Source: Bacteroidetes bacterium UBA6221
GTDB lineage: Bacteria > Bacteroidota > Bacteroidia > Chitinophagales > Chitinophagaceae
Assembly (NCBI GenBank): GCA_002421685.1
Contig: DISB01000017.1
Location: forward strand, 97,169-161,168
DNA length: 64,000 nt
Direction of reading: 5' to 3'
Under the pieces are notes generated by a model that was given only the letters and a program-made list of their open reading frames with translations, made no database searches and was not told the origin of the DNA. Made by a program: the position numbers and the translations under genes. This document shows, one piece after another, positions 23,768-32,794 of this stretch. The first letter of the stretch is position 1. The number at the start of each line of letters is the position of its first letter.

Positions 23768-24238
23768 ATGAAATTAGCCAAAGCCATCACGTACCTGCTA
23801 CTTACAACAGTTTTGTACCTGTTTGCCTGTAATAGCAGTAAGAAAACTCAATCTTCGCCGGTTGCGGAAGAAATATTCGTTCCTGTTTCCAACATTGCAT
23901 TGTACGATAAGCCGCTTGACACTATTAAAAAACACGTGACCGGGCAGAAATGGCGTATGGTCTATTCCATCGGCGGCATTACCGGCACAGACAAACACAC
24001 TTTCGACAACGTTTACTATACACTTACCAGGTCTGGTAAGATGATAATAGAAAAGGGCGATAAAACCGAGGAGGTGCCTTATAGCTGGGAGGAAAGCCGC
24101 GATATTTTTACCGGCAACAACATTTACGTAATTACAGGTGTTGTGCAATGGAAGGTTGAAGGTATTGATAATGATACTCTGCGATTGGCCGATAATTATG
24201 TAGATGGTTATGGATACGCCCTGGTGCGGATGAAATAA
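23768..24238 (+). CDS. Predicted lipoprotein, function unknown
   Basis: A 156-residue exported lipoprotein with signal LAKAITYLLLTTVLYLF and lipobox LFAC, the cysteine followed by NSSKK. The mature domain contains GQKWRMVYSIGGITG, FDNVYYTLTRSGKMIIEKGDK and a C-terminal WKVEGIDNDTLRLADNYVDG, giving an alternating strand pattern suggestive of a small beta-barrel of the META/lipocalin-like sort. No catalytic residues are recognisable. It stands alone between xerD and the aminotransferase gene with its own promoter. Confidence 0.75.
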   Translation: MKLAKAITYLLLTTVLYLFACNSSKKTQSSPVAEEIFVPVSNIALYDKPLDTIKKHVTGQKWRMVYSIGGITGTDKHTFDNVYYTLTRSGKMIIEKGDKTEEVPYSWEESRDIFTGNNIYVITGVVQWKVEGIDNDTLRLADNYVDGYGYALVRMK

Positions 24239-24296
24239 TTTTTTCGTGACTATTTAATTTTGTTTTACCTATATTGTACCTACAAACTTAACCCCT

Positions 24297-25583
24297 ATGT
24301 ATTTTAATCGCAGGAACTTTTTACGTTCCGCATCCATATTAGCCGCATGTTCACTCGGTGAATTTGATGTAATGGCGGCCGCCATGCAGGCGAAGACTCA
24401 CGGCAATAAGGTAAGCGAAGATGACGATGCTTACTGGAATAATGTCAGGCAACTCTTCCCGCTAACAAGAGAAAGAATATACCTGAATACCGGCACAATG
24501 GGTGCATCGCCCTACCCGGTAATCGAAGCTGTGCGTGAAGGTATGATGAAGAGCGATGAACACGGAGATTACGGTGGTTATGAAAACAGCATAGAGGTAT
24601 TGGCCAAGTTTACAGGGTGTAGCAAAAACGAAATTGCGCTCACGCACAATGTCACTGAAGGCATCAATATAGCTTGCTGGGGACTACCGCTGAAGCGGCG
24701 CGACGAAGTGATAATAAGCGACCAGGAGCATGTAGGCAACGCCCTGCCCTGGCTGAACAGGCAGAAGCTGCACGGGATAATTCTGAAGACATTTACGCCG
24801 GCTGCCACAGCTGATGAGACGCTGAACAGGATATCTGCTCTTATAACAAAAAGGACCAGGGTAATTGCCGTACCGCATATACCGTGTACGCAGGGGCAGG
24901 TATTGCCGGTAAAAGAGATTTGCCGGCTTGCAAGGGAGAAAGGGGTGTATTCCTGCATTGATGGCGCCCATGGCCCCGGAATGCTGCAACTTGACCTGCA
25001 TGATATGGGTTGCGATACCTATGCCAGTTGCTGTCACAAATGGATGCTTGGCCCCAAGGGCACGGGGTTCTTATATGTTCGCGCCGGCTTTGGTTCTGTC
25101 TTGCAGCCTTATTTTGTGGGCGGCGGCAGTTCAGGCGGGGAGTGGGATATGGTGCTGAAACCTGAGTATATGCCCCCTTATGCTGATAACGCGCATCGTT
25201 ATTTTGGCGGCACGCAATCGTTGGGACTGGCAATGGGTGTAATGGCTGCTGTCGATTTTCTGAACAATATTGGCATGGATAACGTCCATAGGCGGATTAA
25301 ATATTTAGGCAGCTACCTGCAACAAAGATTACTGGCCCTGGATGATAAAATAGAACTGCTGACGCCAACTGAAGAAAGTTCATTTTGTGGTGTCAACAGC
25401 TTCCGTATCAGGAATGTACCTTACTCCGATTTTTATAAGCTTTGTAGCGGTGAAGGTATACGTGTACGGGGGGTTCCTGAAAATGGCATCAATTGCACCC
25501 GGGTGTCAACACATATATACAACGACACCCAGGAGATAGACAAACTGATGAAGGTAGTAGAAAAAGCAGCAGTTTCCGGGTAA
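24297..25583 (+). CDS. Class V aminotransferase-fold PLP enzyme with Tat-type signal
   Basis: A 428-residue PLP-dependent enzyme of the class V/NifS-like fold, close in pattern to isopenicillin N epimerase-like proteins. Features include YLNTGTMGASPYPV, THNVTEGINIA, DGAHGPGMLQLDLHDMGCD and the PLP lysine in CHKWMLGPKG. The N-terminus NRRNFLRSASILAACSLG has the twin-arginine pattern (RRxFLR plus a hydrophobic stretch), so the folded, cofactor-loaded enzyme is probably exported by Tat. Its substrate is unknown; cysteine desulfurase activity is unlikely because the catalytic Cys loop is not evident. Monocistronic by spacing. Confidence 0.87.
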   Translation: MYFNRRNFLRSASILAACSLGEFDVMAAAMQAKTHGNKVSEDDDAYWNNVRQLFPLTRERIYLNTGTMGASPYPVIEAVREGMMKSDEHGDYGGYENSIEVLAKFTGCSKNEIALTHNVTEGINIACWGLPLKRRDEVIISDQEHVGNALPWLNRQKLHGIILKTFTPAATADETLNRISALITKRTRVIAVPHIPCTQGQVLPVKEICRLAREKGVYSCIDGAHGPGMLQLDLHDMGCDTYASCCHKWMLGPKGTGFLYVRAGFGSVLQPYFVGGGSSGGEWDMVLKPEYMPPYADNAHRYFGGTQSLGLAMGVMAAVDFLNNIGMDNVHRRIKYLGSYLQQRLLALDDKIELLTPTEESSFCGVNSFRIRNVPYSDFYKLCSGEGIRVRGVPENGINCTRVSTHIYNDTQEIDKLMKVVEKAAVSG

Positions 25584-25643
25584 TATGCCGGTAATTTTTC
25601 CCCGTTATTCGAACAAAGCTATTCAGGCAGTCGTTATAAATGC

Positions 25644-26375
25644 ATGCCTGAAGGTCCTTCTATTGTTATACTGAAAGAGCTTGTTCAGCCTTTTGTTAAT
25701 AAAAAGGTGGTAAAGGCGGAAGGGAATTCAAAAACTGATATCGGGCGGTGTACTGGCAAAAAAGTGATAGCATTCAAAAGCTGGGGCAAGCATTTCCTTA
25801 TTTGTTTTAAGGGGTTCACGGTGCGAATACATTTTATGCTTTTCGGTACTTACCGTATCAACGAGCGAAAGGAGACAAACCCAAGATTGGCCCTGGTATT
25901 TACAAATGGTGAATTGAATTTTTATGCATGCTCCGTTAAGTTCATTGATGAACCGTTGGATGAAGTGTACGATTGGAGTGCCGATGTTATGTCTGACCGG
26001 TGGGATGCAAAAGCCGCAAGACAAAAGTTATTATTAAGGCTGGGCATGTTGGTTTGCGATGCATTGCTGGCACAGGATATTTTTTCCGGTTCGGGTAATA
26101 TCATCAAGAATGAAGTATTGTTCAGGATAAAGGTGCATCCCGGCAGCAAAGTTGGCTGTTTACCCGAAGAAAAACTGGATCAATTGATTGCAGAGTGCAG
26201 AAATTATTCCTTCGATTTCCTGGAGTGGAAGAAAAAATACGAATTGAAGAAACATTGGCTGGCGCATACAAAAACTATTTGTCCCAGATGCGATATCCCA
26301 CTTCGAAAAGCATATATGGGTAAGACCAACCGCCGCACCTTTTTCTGCGACAACTGCCAGGTATTGTACGATTAG
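25644..26375 (+). CDS. Fpg/Nei family DNA glycosylase (endonuclease VIII-like)
   Basis: A 243-residue base-excision repair enzyme. The N-terminal catalytic MPEGPS (Pro2 nucleophile, Glu3) favours Nei over Fpg, which usually reads PELPE. Further markers are KSWGKHFLICF with the conserved lysine, the helix-two-turn-helix region QDIFSGSGNIIKNEVLFRIKVHP, and a C-terminal zinc finger CPRCDIPLRKAYMGKTNRRT with a second CxxC (CDNC). It removes oxidised bases and cleaves the abasic strand by beta,delta-elimination. It is slightly shorter than the typical 260-270 residues. The upstream TTTTTCCCCGTTATTCGAAC resembles the promoter region at 8105-8121. Confidence 0.9.
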   Translation: MPEGPSIVILKELVQPFVNKKVVKAEGNSKTDIGRCTGKKVIAFKSWGKHFLICFKGFTVRIHFMLFGTYRINERKETNPRLALVFTNGELNFYACSVKFIDEPLDEVYDWSADVMSDRWDAKAARQKLLLRLGMLVCDALLAQDIFSGSGNIIKNEVLFRIKVHPGSKVGCLPEEKLDQLIAECRNYSFDFLEWKKKYELKKHWLAHTKTICPRCDIPLRKAYMGKTNRRTFFCDNCQVLYD

Positions 26376-26378
26376 AAA

Positions 26379-26969
26379 TTATTGCTGGATAAATCCCTTT
26401 TTTATGTAAACGGTAGTTTCAGCAGTGATTGTGCTGTCATACTTATACCTGGCCACGAAACTTACTTTGTCAAAATCAATTTTTGCCGGTTTTATCCATT
26501 CCATGTCCTGCATCGTGCCACGGCTTGCTGCAATATTTACATGCGACACATCTAAGGGATAGATTTTACCATTGCTGAATACACCTTCGACGTTTAGGTA
26601 ATAGTTCAAAACAGGCTTGATGCTGTCAGCATAGAGATTAAAATGTATCTTGGTAAGTACAGGTAAGGTAAGTGTAAGGTTGTGTACTTGTTTATTGTAT
26701 GTCAATGTAAAATGGAGGGTACCCGCGTTTCTTTGTACTACCGCCCTGTCAAATTTCAACACCTTGCCTTCTATCGTACCTGTTTCTGCCTGTAGGGTAT
26801 ACCCACTTCTGATTACTTTATAGCCGCCGCTACCGGTCGATTGCTGCACTGCTAATTCTACCTCATCATACAATTCCGGAATGTTGCGGCTATCGTAAGA
26901 CAGCTTGTACTGTTGGCAAATTCCTGTATGGCAATACAGTACGACACCAAGAATTATTAACCATTTCAT
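26379..26969 (-). CDS. Secreted protein of unknown function
   Basis: A 196-residue exported protein with signal peptide MKWLIILGVVLYCHTGICQQ. The mature part is mostly beta strands (GGYKVIRSGYTLQAETGTIEG, LHFTLTYNKQVHNLTLTLPV, KVSFVARYKYDSTITAETTV), ending VYIKKGFIQQ, with no recognised domain or catalytic motif. It does not carry a T9SS sorting domain, so it is probably periplasmic. It is convergent with the glycosylase gene, three bases away, and 59 bases behind pyk on the same strand. Confidence 0.7.
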   Translation of the reverse strand: MKWLIILGVVLYCHTGICQQYKLSYDSRNIPELYDEVELAVQQSTGSGGYKVIRSGYTLQAETGTIEGKVLKFDRAVVQRNAGTLHFTLTYNKQVHNLTLTLPVLTKIHFNLYADSIKPVLNYYLNVEGVFSNGKIYPLDVSHVNIAASRGTMQDMEWIKPAKIDFDKVSFVARYKYDSTITAETTVYIKKGFIQQ

Positions 26970-27028
26970 GGTAAGTATTTTACAAAAAACATTCCCTTTA
27001 CTATAGGTGACCTGTTAAAATAACACCA

Positions 27029-28474
27029 TTATTGCACCTTCCATACTTTCAGCATATTGGTAGGCAGGTGTTGTTTTACCGGCGTGCTGCCCGTGCTTAC
27101 TATGATATCACCTGTTTTTATCAATCCTTTCGCTTTCAATATTTCCACCTGGTCGTTGAAAATATCATCCAGGCTTTCTTCCAGTGTATAATAAAATGCC
27201 TGTACCCCCCAGCTCAGGCTGAGTTGATTGACCAGGGATTCGGTTTTGGTAAATATGAACAATGGCGAGCGTGGCCTGTAGCTCGATAACATAAAGCCTG
27301 TATACCCCGATTGTGTCATACCTACCAGGGCGTTCGCTTTTACATCTTTAGCTATTTCGCATGCATTATAGCAGAGTGCGTCACTGAGAAATGAAGGAGA
27401 GTGAGGTTGCGGAGTCAGGTTGCGGTTATAGACCATTTCCTCTTTTTCCACCTCGTGTATGATACTCACCATGGTTTCCACCACTTCCACCGGGTATTTC
27501 CCCATTGCTGTTTCACCGCTGAGCATCACGGCATCAGCACCCTCAAGAACAGCGTTGGCCACGTCGGTGATCTCGCTGCGGTTGGGGCGGGGGCGGTCTA
27601 TCATGCTTTCCATCATCTGGGTGGCAATGATCACCGGTTTGGCCCGGTGAATACATTTCCTGATGATGTTTTTTTGTATCATGGGTATTTGCTCCAGGGG
27701 CAGTTCAACGCCCAGGTCGCCACGCGCTACCATTACAGCGTCGCTGGCCAGTATTATATCGCGCAGGTGCACGAGCGCTTCCGGTTTCTCTACTTTGGCA
27801 ATTATCTTGGCGTGGCTGCCTTTTTCTTTTAGCAGGCTTTTCAGCGCCAGTATATCGTCGGGCCGGCGTACAAAAGAAAGGGCTATCCAGCCAATATCCT
27901 GGGAAATGATAAAATCCAGGTCGTTCAAATCTTTTTCCGATAGTGATGGCAGAGATATACTGGTATCAGGCAGGTTTACGCCTTTTTTTGACGACAGAAT
28001 ACCCGGGGCTGTTACGCGTGCCCGCACCCGCTTGTCCGCAGTTATTTCCACAACTACCATTTCAATTTTGCCGTCGTCCAGCATGATGGTTTCGCCTATT
28101 CTTACGTCTTTGTAAAAGTTGGGGTAAGACATGTAAATATTGTCCATGGTACCCATCACTTTTTCGTTGGTAAAGTAGACTTCGTCATCTTCTTTCAGCA
28201 CCAGGGCGTTATTTTCTACTTCGCCTATGCGCAGTTTAGGGCCCTGCAGGTCGGTCAGAATGGCTATGTTGAATGGGAAGTCATTGTTTATTTTGCGTAT
28301 ATGCGCTATTACTTCTTTGTGCTGTTCGTGTGTCCCATGCGAAAAATTGAGCCTGAACACATTTACCCCGGCCTCAACCAATTCCAAAAGTTTTTCATAT
28401 GTATTGCAGGCAGGCCCGACCGTGGCGATTATTTTGGTCTTGTGCAGTAATCCGTCTGTATTTAGTCCCGGCAT
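27029..28474 (-). CDS. pyk: Pyruvate kinase
   Basis: A 481-residue glycolytic enzyme converting phosphoenolpyruvate and ADP to pyruvate and ATP. Signature elements are KIIATVGPACNTYEKLLELV, NVFRLNFSHGTHEQH, TDLQGPKLRIG, IIAKVEKPEAL, VARGDLGVELPLEQIPMIQK, ATQMMESMIDRPRPNRSEI and DAVMLSGETAMGKYPVE. The regulatory C-terminal domain (GDIIVSTGSTPVKQ) is complete. A TAGCTTTG element on the minus strand at 28555-28562 gives a leader of roughly 75-80 bases. Confidence 0.96.
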   Translation of the reverse strand: MPGLNTDGLLHKTKIIATVGPACNTYEKLLELVEAGVNVFRLNFSHGTHEQHKEVIAHIRKINNDFPFNIAILTDLQGPKLRIGEVENNALVLKEDDEVYFTNEKVMGTMDNIYMSYPNFYKDVRIGETIMLDDGKIEMVVVEITADKRVRARVTAPGILSSKKGVNLPDTSISLPSLSEKDLNDLDFIISQDIGWIALSFVRRPDDILALKSLLKEKGSHAKIIAKVEKPEALVHLRDIILASDAVMVARGDLGVELPLEQIPMIQKNIIRKCIHRAKPVIIATQMMESMIDRPRPNRSEITDVANAVLEGADAVMLSGETAMGKYPVEVVETMVSIIHEVEKEEMVYNRNLTPQPHSPSFLSDALCYNACEIAKDVKANALVGMTQSGYTGFMLSSYRPRSPLFIFTKTESLVNQLSLSWGVQAFYYTLEESLDDIFNDQVEILKAKGLIKTGDIIVSTGSTPVKQHLPTNMLKVWKVQ

Positions 28475-28554
28475 TGTCTGAAAGTTCTGTTTGTGTTACG
28501 ATGGCAATGATAACAGCCAGTTAAGTATATGCTATTATTTGTTATGTCTATATG

Positions 28555-28562
28555 CAAAGCTA
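28555..28562 (-). promoter_or_regulatory. -7 element TAGCTTTG for pyk
   Basis: An exact TAnnTTTG match on the minus strand, about 80 bases upstream of the pyk ATG. No clear -33 element. Confidence 0.4.
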
Positions 28563-28660
28563 AGCAATAAAGAACTATGCCCTTAGCAGGAATAATTGGA
28601 AACAGGTAGGAGTACCGCATTTTTTGCCTTTTGGCGGTTAGGTTTGAAGCTTTTTTGTCG

Positions 28661-28668
28661 TACTTTTG
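28661..28668 (+). promoter_or_regulatory. -7 element TACTTTTG for atpG
   Basis: An exact TAnnTTTG match ending 32 bases before the atpG ATG at 28701. A TTTG at 28643 is too close (14 bases) to be a good -33 partner. Confidence 0.5.
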
Positions 28669-28700
28669 CGCCCAGTTTAATATTCATATTCAGTTTTAAT

Positions 28701-29585
28701 ATGTCAGGACAGCTTAAGGAGGTTCGTAACCGCATAAAATCAGTTACTTCTACACAGCAGATAACCAAGGCCATGAAGATGGTGAGTGCGGCTAAACTGC
28801 GCCGTGCTACGGACGCTATTGTACAGATGCGCCCCTATGCAGAAAAACTGCAGGACATGCTGAGCAATATCGTAAGTAACAGTTCGGGCGACGTGGACCT
28901 TTCGCTGGCCGAAGAAAGGCCGGTAGAGCGCGTATTGCTGATAGCGATCACCAGCGACCGTGGATTGTGCGGCGGCTACAATGCCAACGTGATTAAAACC
29001 GCGCGCAAATCAATAGCCGATAAATATAGCCGGCAACATGCCAAAGGCAATGTTGTCATACTGCCCATAGGCAAGAAGGCCTACGAATATTTCACCAAAC
29101 ATGAATATCCGCAGGTGACAGACTTTTGGGGAACTTTTGCCGATCTGAGTTTCGATAACGTGCGCAAAGCTGCGATATACGCACAGGAAGCATTTTTGAG
29201 AAAGGAATTTGACAAGGTGGAGCTGATATACAGCAAGTTTAAAAATGCCGCTACCCAGGAATTTGTGGCTGAGGCTTACCTGCCGATACCTAAAGTGGAA
29301 AATAAGGAAGGAAAAAGCAGCAAGGCGGACTATATTTTTGAACCCTCGGAGGAAGTGCTGATAAAAGAGCTGATGCCTAAAATACTGAACACGCAGGTGT
29401 ACAAAGCTATCCTGGATGCCAATGCCTCTGAGCATGGAGCACGGATGACGGCTATGGATAAGGCCAGCGAGAATGCCAACGAACTGTTGCGCTCACTGAA
29501 AATATCTTATAACCGCGCCCGCCAGGCCGCCATTACTACCGAGCTTACCGAGATAGTAAGCGGTGCAGCCGCCCTGCAGGGTTAA
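28701..29585 (+). CDS. atpG: ATP synthase F1 gamma subunit
   Basis: A 294-residue gamma subunit, the rotating central stalk of F1Fo ATP synthase. It begins MSGQLKEVRNRIKSVTSTQQ followed by ITKAMKMVSAAKLRRA, the universal N-terminal helix, and ends with RMTAMDKASENANELLRSL and YNRARQAAITTELTEIVSG, the universal C-terminal helix. The frame is open upstream to 28596, but that part contains the promoter element and lacks family similarity, so the ATG at 28701 is chosen. It stands alone with its own promoter and terminator; no other atp gene is in the window. Confidence 0.95.
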   Translation: MSGQLKEVRNRIKSVTSTQQITKAMKMVSAAKLRRATDAIVQMRPYAEKLQDMLSNIVSNSSGDVDLSLAEERPVERVLLIAITSDRGLCGGYNANVIKTARKSIADKYSRQHAKGNVVILPIGKKAYEYFTKHEYPQVTDFWGTFADLSFDNVRKAAIYAQEAFLRKEFDKVELIYSKFKNAATQEFVAEAYLPIPKVENKEGKSSKADYIFEPSEEVLIKELMPKILNTQVYKAILDANASEHGARMTAMDKASENANELLRSLKISYNRARQAAITTELTEIVSGAAALQG

Positions 29586-29608
29586 TAATGATAATTCAAA
29601 CAATTGGG

Positions 29609-29640
29609 AAAACCGCTGTATAGCTATATGCAGCGGTTTT
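29609..29640 (+). terminator. Intrinsic terminator after atpG
   Basis: AAAACCGCTG pairs with CAGCGGTTTT through an extended AT stem and a GCTA loop, followed by CTTAATTTT. It lies 24 bases after the atpG stop. Confidence 0.85.
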
Positions 29641-29656
29641 CTTAATTTTATACAAA

Positions 29657-31534
29657 ATGAACAGGATGAACAGAGCTATACTTGCTATATTGTTGATTAG
29701 TTTGTCGCATTTAGTGTACGGTCAAAATTTGCAGCGCCATTCCTTCACTGCAAAACTTGAGGGGATAGCTGTATTGAAAGATATAGAAGCAGACCCTTTT
29801 GATCCCCAGATAATTAACCTGGAGGCCCCCAATCCCGATGGTAATGTAGATAAGATGAAACTACGTGATGCGAAACTAGAGTCAGCACTACGTTTCCCAA
29901 GGAGAATACCTGGTGCCTCGCGCACTGCGCGTAAAACCACTGCCGCACCTGCGCCCATAGTAGCGCAGAATTTTGTGGCTGATTCGTTAACTCAGATCCC
30001 GCCCGATAATGATATGGCAATCTCAAAAGAGGGCAAAATTATTAATGTTTTGAACGCCAGGATCACAGTGCTGGATGGACAGAGCGGCAATATGAGTCGA
30101 CGTGTTGACCTTAAGACATTTTCGCAAAAGGTAGGACTGAATAGCTTAATAGGTGATAACAGGTATGATCCCAAAGTACTGTATGACCCAAAAGCCGACA
30201 GGTATATATGCGTGATGCTGAACGGCACCAACAGAGACAATTTTATAGTTATCTGTTTTTCACTTTCAAATGACCCGGAAGGCGCCTGGTCTTTCTATAA
30301 ATTTCCCGGGGACTATAAAAATGATACTACCTGGTTTGATTATCCTGCTATATCCGTTACAGATGACGAGATATTCCTGACGGGCAACAAAATAAAAGAT
30401 AACGTTAGCTGGCAACTTGGTTTTACGGAAACTGTCATTTACCAGGTCGACAAAAAATCCGGTTACGACAGTGCTGCCAGCCTAAACTATAAAATATGGG
30501 ATGGAATTACCCATGACGGTAGGCCTATACGCAATTTATTTCCTGTGAAGGCAGGTTGGTTGCCCGATGGTAACGAGCAATATTTTTTATCCAACAGGAA
30601 TTTTGACGTGCAGAATGACACTATCTTCCTTGTAAAAGTACCGGGCACATTGGCAAGCGGCGGAAATCTGTCTGTTCAGGCATTGAAATCGCCGGTGGCG
30701 TATGGTGTTCCGCCAAACGGAAGGCAGCCGGATACATCTGTAGTATTGGCAACTAATGATGGGCGTATATTAGGAGCCTATGCCAATGCCGAAGAGATAC
30801 AGTTTGTCAGCACATCTATCGATACCAATAACGGTTCGTCCGCAATATTTCATGGTAAGATCAGCAACTACAGAACCAGTCCCGCCGTTTCATACGCACA
30901 TTTTATCAGCGTCGATACACTGGATTTCGGGTATCCGAATATTTCATTTGTGGGTAATGGCTGGGGGCTTAACCAGTCTATCATCACGTTTAACTACACC
31001 GGTCCGAATGATAATCCAGGCTTCGCGGCAGTTTTGTATGACGCCAAGGATTATTCAGAATTCGTGAAGGTTAAAATTGGTGAAGGAGTCATCAAGCGAC
31101 CAATACCTGGCAATGAACAACGCTGGGGCGATTATACAGGCTCCCAGGTAGACTATAATTCATATGGTTCTGTATGGGTAGTAGGCATATACGGCAGAAG
31201 TGATAAAGATTATGGCAACTGGATTGCCAAACTTAATTCGCCTGTTGTAGGTGTTGAGGAGAAAGCTATGAAGGAAAATAGCAATCAGCTTTATCCCAAT
31301 CCTGTAAATACATATCTGTCTTATTCTTTCCATCTTGAGGCTGAATCACCCGTAACCTTCACGATATATGATATTAATGGCAGGGTCGTTCATGAACTGC
31401 TAACTAAGAAATGTAAACGTGGGAACAACCTGGTTCAATTCAATACAGCATCACTGCCAGCCGGAACCTATATTCTACGCGGAACTTACGCTGAGGGTAA
31501 AGAAGTGATGGCCGAGCGTTTTGTAAAACAATAG
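29657..31534 (+). CDS. Secreted protein with T9SS C-terminal sorting domain
   Basis: A 625-residue exported protein. A signal peptide (MNRAILAILLISLSHLVYGQ) precedes about 500 residues rich in beta strands, with repeated blade-like segments such as YDPKVLYDPKADRYICVML and DNPGFAAVLYDAKDYSEFV, suggesting a beta-propeller. The last 80 residues form a type A T9SS sorting domain: QLYPNPVNTYLSYSF, VTFTIYDINGRVV, LPAGTYILRG and VMAERFVKQ. It is predicted to be surface-exposed; no catalytic motif was found. Its stop codon overlaps a possible GTG of the downstream ABC permease gene. Confidence 0.85.
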   Translation: MNRMNRAILAILLISLSHLVYGQNLQRHSFTAKLEGIAVLKDIEADPFDPQIINLEAPNPDGNVDKMKLRDAKLESALRFPRRIPGASRTARKTTAAPAPIVAQNFVADSLTQIPPDNDMAISKEGKIINVLNARITVLDGQSGNMSRRVDLKTFSQKVGLNSLIGDNRYDPKVLYDPKADRYICVMLNGTNRDNFIVICFSLSNDPEGAWSFYKFPGDYKNDTTWFDYPAISVTDDEIFLTGNKIKDNVSWQLGFTETVIYQVDKKSGYDSAASLNYKIWDGITHDGRPIRNLFPVKAGWLPDGNEQYFLSNRNFDVQNDTIFLVKVPGTLASGGNLSVQALKSPVAYGVPPNGRQPDTSVVLATNDGRILGAYANAEEIQFVSTSIDTNNGSSAIFHGKISNYRTSPAVSYAHFISVDTLDFGYPNISFVGNGWGLNQSIITFNYTGPNDNPGFAAVLYDAKDYSEFVKVKIGEGVIKRPIPGNEQRWGDYTGSQVDYNSYGSVWVVGIYGRSDKDYGNWIAKLNSPVVGVEEKAMKENSNQLYPNPVNTYLSYSFHLEAESPVTFTIYDINGRVVHELLTKKCKRGNNLVQFNTASLPAGTYILRGTYAEGKEVMAERFVKQ

Positions 31535-31542
31535 TGACGGGA

Positions 31543-32784
31543 ATGACAAGGCTTCTGTTCAATCTCAATCTTGCTTATCGCGCTATACGCGGCAATCGCC
31601 TGCGTTCTATGATCACCATCGCTATTATCGCGCTTGGTATCACTGCGCTCATAGGTATTCTTACATCAATTGAGGTGATGAAGGCCGGCGTATATACCAG
31701 CTTCAGCCAGATGGGTGCCAACAGTTTCCAGATAACCGGTGATATTATAAAACAAAAGCGTTCACGCGGCATTCATATCAGTGTACGGGAGGGAAAAAAT
31801 ATTACTTACCTGGAGGCTAAGGAATTCAAAAAGAGATATGAATACCCGGCTGATGTCAGTATGTCAATGTCCGGCAGCAGCATAGCCACAGTTAAGTACA
31901 GTTCAAAAAAAACCAACCCCAATATCAATGTAATGGGCATTGACGATGCCTACCTGAAAATATCCGACACGGATCTTGAGGCCGGACGCGATTTTTCACA
32001 GTCAGAACTTGAATTTGGCAGCTCGGTATGCATATTGGGCAACGGTGTGGCCAACAATTTGTTCGGCGCGCGATATAAAAGCGCTGTAGGTAAGATCATC
32101 TCTATAGGTGACATCAAATATACGGTTGTCGGTATCGCTGAGTCGAAAGGCGGAAGCATGATCATGAATGCGGACAACCTGGTATTTCTTCCATTGGAAA
32201 CTGCAAGGGCCGTTTACGGACAGGAAGAACGATTTGTGTTGAATGTAATGGTAAATGATATCGCTAATAAAGAATTAGCTCAGCAGGAAGCGGAAGGATT
32301 GTTCAGGGTGATAAGGAAACTCCCCGTAGGTATGGAAAACGATTTTACCATACAGCAAAACGACAGCCTGGCCACGATGTTGTTAGACAGTATCAGTGTT
32401 ATTAGCTGGGCGGCGCTTTTCATAGGTATCATTACCTTATTAGGTTCCGTTATCGGGTTGATGAACATAATGCTGGTGTCGGTGGCCGAGCGCACGCGCG
32501 AGATTGGTATCAACAAAGCATTAGGCGCCAGGTCGTCAACCATCAAACAGCAATTCCTGACTGAATCGGTGCTGATAAGCCTGATAGGCGGAGTAACCGG
32601 GATAATATTGGGTATACTGATAGGTAACCTGTTCGGGCTGATATTTGAAACAGCTTTTATAGTGCCTTGGGGGTGGATCATCATGGGGATAAGTCTTTGT
32701 TCCCTGGTGGGTATCATTTCAGGAATATACCCGGCGCTGAAGGCTGCCAGGCTGGACCCTATAGTTGCGTTGAGATACGAATAA
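31543..32784 (+). CDS. MacB/FtsX-type ABC transporter permease
   Basis: A 413-residue permease: N-terminal helix after RAIRGNRLRSMITIAIIALG, a periplasmic MacB-type core domain (GANSFQITGDI, MGIDDAYLKISDTDLEAG, AVYGQEERFVLNVMV), then the FtsX domain with three helices and the motif VSVAERTREIGINKALGARSS, ending YPALKAARLDPIVALRYE. Such permeases act with a LolD/MacB-type ATPase to move lipoproteins or peptides out of the inner membrane. No ATPase gene adjoins it. A GTG at 31534 overlaps the previous stop; the ATG at 31543 is preferred. Its neighbour rsgA is unrelated. Confidence 0.9.
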   Translation: MTRLLFNLNLAYRAIRGNRLRSMITIAIIALGITALIGILTSIEVMKAGVYTSFSQMGANSFQITGDIIKQKRSRGIHISVREGKNITYLEAKEFKKRYEYPADVSMSMSGSSIATVKYSSKKTNPNINVMGIDDAYLKISDTDLEAGRDFSQSELEFGSSVCILGNGVANNLFGARYKSAVGKIISIGDIKYTVVGIAESKGGSMIMNADNLVFLPLETARAVYGQEERFVLNVMVNDIANKELAQQEAEGLFRVIRKLPVGMENDFTIQQNDSLATMLLDSISVISWAALFIGIITLLGSVIGLMNIMLVSVAERTREIGINKALGARSSTIKQQFLTESVLISLIGGVTGIILGILIGNLFGLIFETAFIVPWGWIIMGISLCSLVGIISGIYPALKAARLDPIVALRYE

Positions 32785-32794
32785 CCAGGAACCT

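Noticed and set aside
28596..28700. N-terminal extension of atpG
   Set aside because: The extra residues include the promoter element, and gamma subunits start at the MSGQLKEVR position.
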